Origin: Persicaria tinctoria
Taxonomy: Eukaryota > Streptophyta > Magnoliopsida > Caryophyllales > Polygonaceae
DNA length: 64,000 nucleotides
Assembly (NCBI GenBank): GCA_037127255.1
Contig: JBANSL010000004.1
Location: 4,216,001-4,280,000, forward strand
Direction of reading: 5' to 3'
A model generated the notes under the pieces. That model was not told the DNA's origin. It worked only from the letters and a program-made list of their open reading frames with translations, and made no database searches. Position numbers and translations under genes: made by a program. Positions 54,536 to 64,000 of this stretch are shown in pieces. Position 1 is the first letter of the stretch. Every line of letters starts with the position of its first letter.

Positions 54536-57424
54536 ATGAAAATGGGTTGTTTAGCCTTTTCCTTGTTTGTAGCCCTTGTGATTCTCAACTTGTTTGGAGT
54601 GTATGGGAGTTGCATTGAGAGAGAGAGACTTGCCCTCCTCGACTTTAAGAAAAGCTTTGTGTCAACTCTTCCTGTCGACCACCTCTCTTCCTGGAAATCT
54701 AGTGAGGAGGAGGATTGTTGTAACTGGGTTGGGATTTCTTGTGACAATTTCACAGGGCATGTTGTATCCCTACATCTTGGCCTACAATTCCTCAAAAGCA
54801 ATAAACTTCAACCTACGTTGCTTGAACTGCAACACTTGCAGAGTTTGGACCTAAGCTTTAATGAGTTTTCCATGAAAATCCCAGAGTTCATTGGTTCTTT
54901 GAGCAAGTTGACACACTTTAATGTTCGGGGTGCTGGATTTTATGGTAACATTCCTCCTCACCTTGGCAACCTCTCTAGCCTCCAGTCTTTAGATCTCAGC
55001 TACAACAGTTTGTCTAGTGACAGCTTTGAATGGGTTTCTAAGCTTTCTGCATTAGAATTTCTTTCTGTAAATGAAGTCAATTTCAGTGAAGCTAAGGATT
55101 GGCTTTACGCCGTCAAAAGGCTTCCATTGTTATCTGGATTTCAGTGCTCCGGTTGCTCTCTTCCCCTGCCTCTTTCATCGTCGACTCTTTTTGATCGCGT
55201 TAATTCCTCCACTTCTTCTCTACTTGAACTTTCTCTTTCAGGAGCAATCTTAAATCCTTCGAGCCTTTTTGTTTTGATAAATAGCACAAGAAAACTGTCA
55301 ACACTTGATCTGGAAGATGTGGCTTTTGAAGGTCCATTTCCAAATATTTTTCACAATCTGAATTCCTTGGAAACACTTTACATATCGAGCATTTACATTG
55401 ACGACAGAATATTCAAATCCATTGGAAATCTATCCAACTTGAGGGATTTGTCTGCCAGTAATTCATGCCTAAATCAGACATTTATTGGTGTAATTCAAGC
55501 CTTGACTGGTTTTGCTGATAGTTCATTGATCTCCTTGGACTTGAGCTCAAACAACTTTACTGGTACTATTCCTCCCATGTTGAAATTCCCATCACTTGAA
55601 ACTTTGGACCTGAATGACAATCGTTTTGAGAGCTTTTCGCCACAAAATTCAATGATCCCTCCAAAAGCTCAAGATTCTTCGGATATTCTCTCCATTAATG
55701 ATAGCCTTCAACATACTCCATGCTATTTCCCTTCATATCTTCTTGAACTTGATTTGTCCTCAAATTCCTTAGAAGGTGTTTTATCGTATTCATACTTCTC
55801 TAATCTTTCCAATTTAGAAAGTTTAGACCTTTCAAATAATCCAAATTTGACAGTTAGTTTCATAAAACCTCTTCCTCAACTATGGTCAATACTTTTGAGA
55901 TCATGCAAGTTGGGGCCTAATTTTCCAACTTGGCTTGTTACACAAAAGAGCTATGCGGAGCTAGACATTTCTAATTCTCTCATCTCTGGCTCCATTCCTG
56001 CCTTGTTTTGGAAGAATCTTCCTTTTACTTTATTATATTTGAATCTTTCTTTTAACAATTTCCATGATAGGGTGCCAAATCTACATTTTGTGTTCCGTGT
56101 GCAGTATCCGATAACTATAGATTTAAGTTCAAATAAATTTTATGGATCGATACCTATTTCATTGTTACATACAAATATCCTGCATCTCTCCAAAAATAAT
56201 TTCTCAAGCATTGCTCCCATCCCACATTCTATGAATTTCTCAAGTTCTCTTCCCAACATCACAACTACTAGGGGTAGTAATGTTCTGGACATTTCTGACA
56301 ACGGTTTATCTGGTATGCTTCCAGATCCGTTTTGGTTGTTGTTAACTAGGTTGGGTTCTCTTAGCCTTGCAAATAATAATCTATCTGGATCAATTCCAAG
56401 CTCGATAGGAGATGTATCGCCTCTCTATGTGTTGATCTTGAAGAATAATAGTTTTTCTGGCGCATTGCCTTCATGGTTGGGAAATTGCACCTATCTTAGA
56501 ATTCTTGATTTGAGCGAGAATAACTTGTCAGGGCTCATACCATCTTGGGTTGGAGAAAACATTACAAGCATGGTTCTTCTATCCCTTGGGTCCAATCATT
56601 TATCAGGCACTGTTCCTATAAGTTTGTTTCATCTTAGTTCTCTTCGGATCATAGACCTTTCCAATAACACTCTCTCTGGAAACATACCTTCAAATGTCCA
56701 AAATTTGAGTGCAATGGTTCATGATGATGATGATTCAAGCCTGAAAGTTTGGGAGATTGAATTTGACGTGCGGACAATTAGCACGATACCGCTAATTCAT
56801 GCGCCTTTTTATCAAGCATTCATCAAATGGAAAGGGAAGGATCGGTTGTTTAAGAAAACCCTTCAAATGGTTAAGCTTATTGACCTTTCAAGCAACAATT
56901 TGATTGGAGAAATTCCCAACGGCTTGACTTGTCTTTCGGGCTTAAACTCGTTAGACTTGTCTAACAATCACTTGCATGGAAGTATTCCTCAACAGATTGG
57001 CCAGCTCAAGTCTTTGGAGTATCTTAATCTGTGCAACAATAGATTTTGTGGTGAAATTCCAACCAGCATTTCAACCATATCTGCATTGGACGTGTTGGAT
57101 TTATCACATAACGACCTCTCGGGTAAAATCCCAACGGGCACCCAGTTGCAAAGCTTCGCTCCTTCTGCCTACGCTGGGAATCCGAAGCTTTGTGGTTTGC
57201 CTCTCTCAATCAAGTGCCCTGGAGATGAAGAACCACCAGTTCCACTGCCTCTTGTTGATACTGAAACTAACCGATTCGACTTGGAGTCATTCTTGGGTGC
57301 CATGGGATTTGGATTTGCTTTCGGCTTCTTAGTGGCACTTGGTACATTGAGTTTCATAGCAAAGTGGAGGCGTGCTTTCTTTGGGTTTGCAAGTGGGTTT
57401 GTAGACTGCTATGGTCTGCGTTGA
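54536..57424 (+). CDS. RLP3: LRR receptor-like protein (EIX2/Cf type)
   Basis: Intact intronless receptor-like protein of 962 residues. It has a signal peptide (about 1-24, MKMGCLAFSLFVALVILNLF), an LRRNT cap with DCCNWVGISC and about 25 LRRs with the plant extracellular pattern (LxxLxLxxNxLxGxIP). A non-LRR island lies at about 722-777 (ends KWKGKDRLFKKTLQ), followed by four more LRRs, an acidic juxtamembrane segment (CPGDEEPPVPLP), a TM helix at about 919-940 with GxxxG spacing and a 20-residue cytoplasmic tail. There is no kinase, as is usual for RLPs. Its promoter keeps both the W-box and TATA blocks, so it is the best candidate for a working gene of the three. The ligand cannot be inferred. 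Confidence 0.93.
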   Translation: MKMGCLAFSLFVALVILNLFGVYGSCIERERLALLDFKKSFVSTLPVDHLSSWKSSEEEDCCNWVGISCDNFTGHVVSLHLGLQFLKSNKLQPTLLELQHLQSLDLSFNEFSMKIPEFIGSLSKLTHFNVRGAGFYGNIPPHLGNLSSLQSLDLSYNSLSSDSFEWVSKLSALEFLSVNEVNFSEAKDWLYAVKRLPLLSGFQCSGCSLPLPLSSSTLFDRVNSSTSSLLELSLSGAILNPSSLFVLINSTRKLSTLDLEDVAFEGPFPNIFHNLNSLETLYISSIYIDDRIFKSIGNLSNLRDLSASNSCLNQTFIGVIQALTGFADSSLISLDLSSNNFTGTIPPMLKFPSLETLDLNDNRFESFSPQNSMIPPKAQDSSDILSINDSLQHTPCYFPSYLLELDLSSNSLEGVLSYSYFSNLSNLESLDLSNNPNLTVSFIKPLPQLWSILLRSCKLGPNFPTWLVTQKSYAELDISNSLISGSIPALFWKNLPFTLLYLNLSFNNFHDRVPNLHFVFRVQYPITIDLSSNKFYGSIPISLLHTNILHLSKNNFSSIAPIPHSMNFSSSLPNITTTRGSNVLDISDNGLSGMLPDPFWLLLTRLGSLSLANNNLSGSIPSSIGDVSPLYVLILKNNSFSGALPSWLGNCTYLRILDLSENNLSGLIPSWVGENITSMVLLSLGSNHLSGTVPISLFHLSSLRIIDLSNNTLSGNIPSNVQNLSAMVHDDDDSSLKVWEIEFDVRTISTIPLIHAPFYQAFIKWKGKDRLFKKTLQMVKLIDLSSNNLIGEIPNGLTCLSGLNSLDLSNNHLHGSIPQQIGQLKSLEYLNLCNNRFCGEIPTSISTISALDVLDLSHNDLSGKIPTGTQLQSFAPSAYAGNPKLCGLPLSIKCPGDEEPPVPLPLVDTETNRFDLESFLGAMGFGFAFGFLVALGTLSFIAKWRRAFFGFASGFVDCYGLR

Positions 57425-57679
57425 GTCTTAAAGACATTTCGTTTCGGATAGGTACACACTCAATTTGCCTGTGAGCTTGATCTTTCTTGCTTTTTATTCA
57501 TCTCCCTCACCTATACCCTCATTTTGATCTTTTTTTTTTCCTTTTAAATCTATGGCAGGTCAATGGAGTCGGTAACTATCAATCCCGGTGAACTTCACCA
57601 CAAGTCGTCGTGAATGTTTATTGTTTGGGCAGTGTGTGTCATGAATAACTTGTACTAGCAGTTTGTTGATTGTTGTACT

Positions 57680-57901
57680 TTTTTTTTTTTTTTTTTTTTG
57701 GACGTGGGGGGTTCCGAGGTTATCGACTAATCCCCCACGGGTCCGGGCCGTAGCCTGCAAAGGACGCGAACCGGTTTAGCCAGGCGGCAAGCCACCAGGC
57801 AGGCTCACCCAAGCCAATGAAGGCTTGAGCACCCTTGACCTCTTGCAAGGGCCACCTCTCCCTAGGATCTTGTGCAGTGCCTTGCAAGGTCTTGTAAGAA
57901 G
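57680..57901 (-). mobile_element. SINE with 16-bp target duplication
   Basis: A 222-bp insertion is flanked by TGTTGATTGTTGTACT on both sides (57664-57679 and 57902-57917). It has a poly(T) run (57680-57699), that is, a poly(A) tail on the minus strand. GGTTCGCGTCC on the minus strand (57762-57772) resembles a pol III B box, suggesting tRNA ancestry. It lies further from the 5' end than usual and an A box is unclear. It sits in the RLP3 3' flank. Confidence 0.8.
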
Positions 57902-57959
57902 TGTTGATTGTTGTACTTGAATTGATCGATTTGCTGAGGTTCAGTCTCTTTTGTTCATC

Positions 57960-58374
57960 ACTTAGGATCTTGTGCAGTGCCTTGCAAGGTCGTTAAGCTG
58001 GAAACAGACTCACGACGGGCAGCTACAGGATCTAGAATATCCAGCTTTGTCATCACCACAAGAGAGTTTCCATTAGAAGACCCAGCAACTGAACTTATGT
58101 AAAAGTTCTTCTCCCACTGCTCCATGATCCACTCCTGCATTTGAAGTTCACATGTTGTGTGAGTCTAGTGTCAGCAACGTTATAATGATACCTAGCAACA
58201 TTTGAAGTTCAGAATGATGCCAGCAACAAAAGGAAAATGTGAATGAATTGATGCACACATGACTTGTGTGATAGAAAACAACTTAATATTGGGTACCAAA
58301 ATCATCAGCTGACTATGTCAACAAAACATACCTCTGCTTCATAGGCCACCTAGCATTGTAAATTGAGATTCACT
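57960..58374 (-). pseudogene. Casein kinase 1/HD16-like gene, copy C (fragment)
   Basis: On the minus strand, blocks match the kinase C-terminal region. RYHYNVADTRLTQHV is at about 58155-58200. EWIMEQWEKNFYISSVAGSS, ending SLVVMTK, is at about 58050-58140. The latter exon is the one lacking in copy B. The upstream edge (58320-58374) ends inside the exon that reads [13 protein letters not shown] in copy B, cut by a CACTA end. Confidence 0.75.
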
Positions 58375-59040
58375 CACTACGCCATGGTGCAACTCAAGCA
58401 ATGAACAAATACATTGTCGTTGCTGGAAATCGGTTCAGGCGACGGACAAAGTCGGAGCCGTTGCCCCATACAACTCCAAGGCAACCCCTATCTTGGATTG
58501 GATTGAGGTGACCAACATAGAACAATGTTCGTCGCCTGAATCCACTCAGGCAACGAACATTGTTGTATGTGGTCACCTGAGCATATGACAAAATGTGACC
58601 AAAAGTACATAGTACTCGAGTGACGAACATAGTAGCAATATTCGTTGCCTGAATGTACTCAGGCGACGGACAATGTGGAAATGGTCACCTGAACAAATGA
58701 CAAAGATTGACCAAAAAGTGGGTTTCATTCAGGCGACAAAATGATACTGAATAAAGGGACCCTACCAACCTCATTTAAAGCTGTTGGGTGAGACAACAGA
58801 TATATTCCAATGTTCATCGCATGAGTAATATTCGTTGCCTGAATGTACTCAGGCGACGGACAATGTGGAAATGGTCACCTGAACAAATGACAAAGATTGA
58901 CCAAAAAGTGGGTTTCATTCAGGCGACAAAATGATACTGAATAAAGGGACCCTACCAACCTCATTTCAAGTTGTTGGGTGAGGCAACAGATATATTCCAA
59001 TGTTCGTTGCCTGAGTGAAAATTTTGAACAACCGCATTAA
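58375..59040 (+). mobile_element. CACTA transposon left end with subterminal repeats
   Basis: CACTACGCCATGGTGC begins at 58375 after host ...GATTCACT. The uninterrupted kinase copy B (GATCCACTGTGTAG) shows the host continued differently, so this is the insertion edge and ACT may be the 3-bp target duplication. Motifs GGCGACGGACAATGT and GTTCGTTGCCTGA recur many times. A 190-bp unit is repeated in tandem (AATATTCGTTGCC at 58637 and 58827). No right end GTAGTG was found before 64000, so the element may run past the window. Confidence 0.7.
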
Positions 59041-59149
59041 CTATTGGATACTTGTACACGAAAATTGATAGTTTTTCCAACATTTTCGACTTCTCCATCT
59101 CCATCCGCACCCCTCCATTTTGTTCTCCAAGGAAGTCAAGTTGAGGTTT

Positions 59150-59290
59150 GTAAATATATATCGGGTCAATGGAGGGCACCCGCATACGCATCCTGGATGT
59201 GCGGCACCCGCATACACATCCAGGATGCGCACCAGGTGGCATGCGTGCGGATAAATTCCGCGTGTTGCCACACGTGTGGAGTGAATTATT
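59150..59290. repeat. GCATCCTGGATGTG short repeats
   Basis: CACCCGCATACGCATCC, GGATGTGCGG and CACCCGCATACACATCC form a small inverted arrangement. Related GCGCATTTAGGATGT motifs occur in the palindromes at 60.4 and 61.6 kb. Confidence 0.5.
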
Positions 59291-59529
59291 TTAAAAAAGA
59301 AATAAAAACGTAATAATAAAAAAACAAATAAAATAATAATAATTAAAAAACAAATAAAATAATAATAATTGAATTTTATTTTAATTTATTTACAAAAAAA
59401 ACAAATAAATAATAATAATTGAGTTTGATTTTAATTTATTTACAAAAAAAATTATAGTGTAATAAAAACATAAATTACAAAATTGAGTTTTATTTTAATT
59501 TATTTATAAATAAAAAATAAATTTATAGA

Positions 59530-60200
59530 AAAAATAAATACATAAATAATAAATAAAATAATTTAGTTATATCAAATAAATAACATTAATACTTTAAACA
59601 AAAAAATTTGAGTTTGATTTTAATTTATTTATAAAAAAATTATAAGAGAGTATAAACATACATTACTTAATCCTAAAAACATATTAAATAAAATATATTA
59701 ATTAATTTATAAAAAAATTCAAAACATTAAACAATAAATAATAAATACAATTCATTGACTTTATAAAATAAATGAAATAAACATAAATAAGAAATAAAAT
59801 AAAATCATTTATTTCTAAATAAATAAGTTTATAAATAAATAAACAATAAATAAATTTATTTTTAAATTTATTTATAGAACAAATAAACACATAAATAATA
59901 AATAAAAGAAAATAATTTAGTTATATAAAATAAATAACATTAATATTTTAAACAAACAAAATTGAGTTTGATTTTAATTTATTTATAAAAAATTACAAGG
60001 GAGTACAAACATACATTACACAATACTAAAAAAATATTAAATGAAATATATTAATTAATTTATAAAAAAAAACTCAAAACATTAAACAATAAATAATAAA
60101 TACAATTCATTGACTTTATAAAATAAATGAAATAAACATAAATAAGAAATAAAATAAAATCATTTATTTCTAAATAAATAAGTTTATAAATAAATTAACA
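59530..60200. repeat. AT-rich tandem repeat, period about 355 bp
   Basis: Two long copies share GAGTTTGATTTTAATTTATT, ACATACATTAC, and AATTCATTGACTTTATAAAA (at 59748 and 60103). A shorter preceding part (59300-59520) is related. Base content is almost only A and T. Confidence 0.85.
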
Positions 60201-60203
60201 ATA

Positions 60204-60715
60204 AATAATACAATTTCATATAATTTATAAAAAAATCAATATATATATATATAATGATTTATTTATTCTATTACATTTAATAGAATTGTATTTAAAAAAT
60301 ATTACTAAAGTTTGTAAAATAATACAATTTAATATTATTTAAGTTATGAGAGAGTACACAACCAGGATGTGTGTGAACTTTATGCGCATTTAGGATGTTC
60401 GCAGACTGTATACGCATTCAGGATGTGTAGGGTATAGGGTTAGGGTTAGGGTTTAGGGTTTAGGGCTCCAAACCCTAACCCTAAACCCTACACATCCTGA
60501 ATGCGCATACAGAGTGTGCACATCCTTAATGCACATAAAGTTCACACACATCCAGTTTATGTACTCTCTCATAACTTAAATAATATTAAATTGTATTATT
60601 TTACAATCTTTAGTAATATTTTTTAAATACAATTCTATTAAATGAAATAGAATAAATAAATCATTTTATATATATATTGATTGTTTTTATAAATTATATG
60701 AAATTGTATTATTTT
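60204..60715. repeat. Palindrome A with telomere-like centre
   Basis: The arms are about 250 bp each. The left starts AATAATACAATTTCATATAA and the right ends with its inverse. The centre reads AGGGTTAGGGTTAGGGTTTA then AAACCCTAACCCTAAACCCT (60429-60490), that is, TTTAGGG-type repeats meeting CCCTAAA-type repeats. Confidence 0.9.
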
Positions 60716-60716
60716 T

Positions 60717-61446
60717 CCCTAAAACCAGTAACTTAAATCTCCGATAGCTTTACGTCGGTACGCGATGGCTCTTTGAGTTCTAATCTTTTTCAAATTCGGT
60801 ACTTTGTAGAGTAGTCAAGTCTCCAATTTTTTGCTGATTTCGGTAGAGAGGTTTATGTTCTTCAGTTAGTGTTTAGTCCACAACTAATGATCCATAATGG
60901 TACGCGATTGCATTCGAGCTTCAAATCTTCTTTTATTAATAATCAACAGAATCCTCGATTCTGATAATATATAGTCGTGTTTGTTTGAGTTAATCGACTC
61001 TTCATACCTCAGAAACGGGGTGGTTGGGAAGTACATCGGAAAATATATTATGTGATCGATCATAAACCCTAACCCTAAGTTTAGGGTTAGGGTTTAGGAT
61101 CGATCACATAATATATTTTCGGATGTACGTCCCAACCACTCCGTTTCCGAGGTATGAAGAGTCGATTAACTCAAACCAGCACGACTATATATTATCAGCA
61201 TCGAGGATTCTGTTGATTATTAATAAAAAAATATTTGAAGCTCGAATATAATCGCATACCATTATGGATCATTAATTGTGGACTAAACACTAACTGAAGA
61301 ACATAAACCTCCCCACCGAAATCAGCAAATAATTGGAGACTTGACTACTCTACAAAGTACCGAATTTGAAGAAGATTAGAACTCAAAGAGCTATCGTGTA
61401 CCGACGTAAAGCTATCGGAGATTTAAGTTACTAGTTTTATGGAAAA
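60717..61446. repeat. Palindrome B with telomere-like centre
   Basis: The arms are about 345 bp. The left begins TAAAACCAGTAACTTAAATC and the right ends with the inverse. The centre (61063-61098) is TAAACCCTAACCCTAAG followed by TTTAGGGTTAGGGTTTAGG, flanked by GATCGATC on both sides. Arms differ by scattered substitutions. Confidence 0.9.
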
Positions 61447-62168
61447 ATAATACAATTTCATATAATTTATAAAAAAAATCAATATATATAAAAAATGATT
61501 TATTTATTCTATTTCATTTAATAGAATTGTATTTAAAAAATATTACTAAAGATTGTAAAATAATACAATTTAATATTATTTAAGTTATGAGAGAGTACAC
61601 AACTAGGATGTGTGTGAACTTTATGCGCATTTAGGATGTGTACAGACTGTCTGCGCATTCAGGATGTGTAGGGTTTAGGGTTAGGGTTTATGGTTTAGGG
61701 TTAGGGTTTAGGATCGATCAATGAGTACATAATATATTTTCCGATGTACGTCCCAACCACCCCGTTTCCGAGGTATGCAGACCCAAGTCGATTAACTCAA
61801 ACCAGCACGACTATATATTATCAACATCGAGAATTCTGTTAATTATTAATAAAAGAAGATTTGAATCTCGAATGCAATCGCGTACCATTATGGATCATCA
61901 GTTAAGGACTAAACCCTAACTGAAGAACATAAACCTCGATCCCCACCGAAATCAGCAAAAAATTGTAGACTTGACTACTCTACAAAGTACCGAATTTGAA
62001 GAAGATTAGAACTCGAAAGGGTTTAGGGTTTAGGATCGATCAATGAGTACATAATATATTTTCCGATGTACGTCCCAACCACCCCGTTTCCGAGGTATGC
62101 AGACATAAGTCGATTAACTCAAACCAGCACGACTATATTATCATCATCGAGGATTCTGTTGATTATTA
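61447..62168 (+). repeat. Direct A and B half-units joined by telomere-like tracts
   Basis: A third copy of the A left arm (61447-61670) runs into TAGGGTTTAGGGTTAGGGTT (61669-61712). Then comes a B right-arm unit (61713-62017), then AGGGTTTAGGGTTTAGG (62018-62033), then a truncated second B unit (62034-62168). Every junction carries a TTTAGGG-type tract. Confidence 0.85.
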
Positions 62169-62860
62169 GAGTCTAGCTTGAAATATTTTGTATACAGAAC
62201 TATTTACAAACGTCAAAAATATGTTATTTCTCTGTAAATCTAATGAGAAGAAATAAACACAATGAATAAGTGTGAATATTGACTTAGATAAGTCGTCGAT
62301 CGATTAATGAATACATAATATATTTTTCGATGTACATCCCAACCACCCTGTTTCCGATGTGCTGTAGATTTTGGATTCTCTATGCTGAAGTAAGTTTCAA
62401 ATTGGATGTGTTGAGATGAGGACTATCCGATATTAGCTAGATGGAGCAATGTGAAGATTCTGAAAGACAAATACTTGAGGTATGCTATAGCCTGTGGCGA
62501 ACAGAATTGGATGTGTTGAGATTGATTATCCGAGATTAGCTAGATGGAGCAATGCGAAGATTCCGAAAGAAAAAGATTTGAGGTCTGTTATAGCCTATGG
62601 CGAAAAGTTCGTATTAATATGCTTACAACACTATTTAAAAACGTGAGCAACATGTTATTTATTTGTAAATGTAATAGAACAATGTGAAAAAGTATCGATC
62701 ATTCCGTTGATTAAAAAAAAAGATTTGAAGCTCGTTCTCAATCGCGCAATATTATGCACCATTAGTTGTGGACTAAACACTAACTGAAGAACATAAACCT
62801 ACCCACCGAAATCAGCAAAAAATTAGAGACTGGACTAGCCTATAAAGAGCACATAAAACA
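62169..62860. repeat. Degenerate B-related units and 105-bp tandem repeat
   Basis: B-like pieces recur at about 62296-62362 and 62710-62850. Between them a unit starting ATTGGATGTGTTGAGAT is repeated with a period of about 105 bp (62401 and 62506). Confidence 0.7.
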
Positions 62861-62927
62861 TCATCCCCTCAAACTTTTACCCTACACGAGGATATGAAGG
62901 CAAGTTCTGGCCTCCCCTAAGCATCCG

Positions 62928-63044
62928 TACGTTGAATTGAAGAAGTTGCAGTTCGATCTCATGACTGTGAGGAGATTCATGGAAGGTGGCGGTGAGAATG
63001 GTGCAATTGTTGTGTTTGAGAGGAAGAATGAGGCTTTAGAGTAG
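62928..63044 (+). pseudogene. Unidentified exon-like fragment
   Basis: A 38-codon open segment (YVELKKLQFDLMTVRRFMEG and onward to a TAG at 63042) has protein-like composition, unlike the AT repeats around it. I do not recognise it. It could be captured host sequence inside the repeat or transposon. Confidence 0.3.
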
Positions 63045-63061
63045 GAGAAGAGGTAGATTAA

Positions 63062-64000
63062 AAAAGATCTAACATGTTTAACTGAAAAAAATCATAAAAA
63101 ATAAAATAAAATATTTAATTTATAAAATTAAAAAATATATAAAATAATAAATAATAAATAGAATAAATTTATTTATTTACGGAAAAACAAATACAATTAT
63201 AATAAAGTAGAAAAAATATAACAAATAAGAATAAGAATAGTAAAAATAAAATAAAATAAATTTATTTGTGAATAAAAAACAAAAACCATATAAAACAATA
63301 AATAATAAATATAATAAATTAATTTATTTACAAAAAATTAAATTTATTAATTATAAATAATTTATTTATTTATTTATGTTTTATTATTTTTTACCAATTT
63401 ATTAATTATACATATGTTTAACTGAAAAAGATCATACAAAATAAAATAAATTTTTTAATTTATAAAATTAAAAGATATATAAAACAATAAATAATAAATA
63501 GAATAAATTTATTTATTTACATAAAAAAATACAATTATAATAAAGTAGAAAAAAATTATAACAAATAAACATAAGAATAAGAATAGAAAAAATTAAATAA
63601 AATAAATTTAATTATTACTAAAAAAGAAAAAACATATAAAACAATAAATAATAAATATAATAAATTTATTTATTTACAAAAAACATCAAAAATTATAAAA
63701 CAATAAAAATTCAATGTAATAAATAAATAAATAAATAATTTATTTATTTATTATTTTTTACCAATTTATTAAATATACATATATTTTTGTATATTAATTA
63801 ATTATATATATACATATTTATTAACTATTCATTTTTTTTACTATTTTTATTTATGTATTAATTATGTATATTTTTATTTACATAAATAACCAATAAAATT
63901 TAATTTAATTTTCATTATTTTTTTGTTATTACCTAACTTCAAGATTTAATTGATTTTTTAATTCATATATGATTATTTGTTTTATTATTTTTAATTGAGT
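63062..64000. repeat. AT-rich tandem repeat, period about 340 bp
   Basis: Units begin ATGTTTAACTGAAAAA at 63075 and 63414 and share AAATAGAATAAATTTATTTA and CAATTATAATAAAGTAGAAA. The composition is similar to the 59.5-60.2 kb repeat, but it is a different sequence. Confidence 0.8.

Noticed and set aside
60429..60490. True chromosome end
   Set aside because: The TTTAGGG tracts are short, degenerate, inverted at a palindrome centre and followed by several kilobases of other DNA. They are interstitial.
58375..64000. CRISPR-like or bacterial repeat array at 58.6-59.0 kb
   Set aside because: The units are long diverged tandem copies within a CACTA subterminal region, and the genome is clearly plant.

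Overview
The window is nuclear DNA of a flowering plant, almost certainly a eudicot. It holds extracellular leucine-rich-repeat receptor-like proteins of the EIX2/Cf type, intron-bearing gene fragments, and nearly every class of plant transposable element (LINE, SINE, copia LTR elements, hAT, Mutator-like/MULE, CACTA, Stowaway, Helitron). The species cannot be told from the sequence. No bacterial, organellar or viral genome features were seen, apart from one degenerate tRNA-like sequence.

Layout. 1-2.5 kb: fragments of a B-type cyclin-dependent kinase exon and of an RPA/DUF223-like OB-fold gene, the latter split by a non-autonomous hAT element with an 8-bp target duplication. 4.8-12.0 kb: a full-length LINE with two intact ORFs that overlap by ATGA, flanked by an imperfect 20-bp target duplication. 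It ends about 230 bp upstream of the first receptor-like protein (RLP1, 12.2-15.7 kb). RLP1 is interrupted by a 565-bp Helitron, and both halves are otherwise in frame. 16.5-19.1 kb: copia, hAT and MITE debris. 19.2-23.1 kb: a MULE-like element carrying a decayed DUF1985/Ulp1-protease gene. 23.5-26.5 kb: RLP2, intact. 26.6-33.4 kb: a 6.8-kb MULE with a perfect 9-bp target duplication. It contains exon pieces resembling Mo25, diacylglycerol kinase and others, plus a Helitron 3' terminus. 33.5-37.4 kb: a Stowaway element broken by another Stowaway and by a third MULE. 37.9-46.4 kb: two partial, complementary copies of a casein-kinase-1/HD16-like gene (minus strand), with a copia element and a solo LTR. 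46.6-54.2 kb: CCCGAA-type arrays, a head-to-head inverted pair of copia fragments, a CTCGAG-rich stretch and a small RLP fragment. 54.5-57.4 kb: RLP3, intact. 57.7-64 kb: a SINE, a third kinase fragment broken by a CACTA terminus, then AT-rich ~340-355-bp repeats around palindromes that have telomere-like TTTAGGG/CCCTAAA tracts at their centres.

How the parts relate. The likely functional host genes are the RLP paralogues, which are predicted cell-surface immune receptors. The three copies share coding and flanking sequence, so they act as references for each other and show exact insertion points: a Helitron in RLP1, a MULE downstream of RLP2 and a SINE at nearly the same site downstream of RLP3. 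Their promoters differ in modular content. RLP3 keeps both a W-box block and a TATA block, RLP2 keeps only the W-box block, and RLP1 keeps only the TATA block. The most unusual structures are the telomere-repeat-centred palindromes, the inverted copia pair, the multi-gene-fragment MULE/Helitron composite, and the repeated TTGGTAAGATA motif in the DUF1985 element. All calls were made by eye, without database searches.
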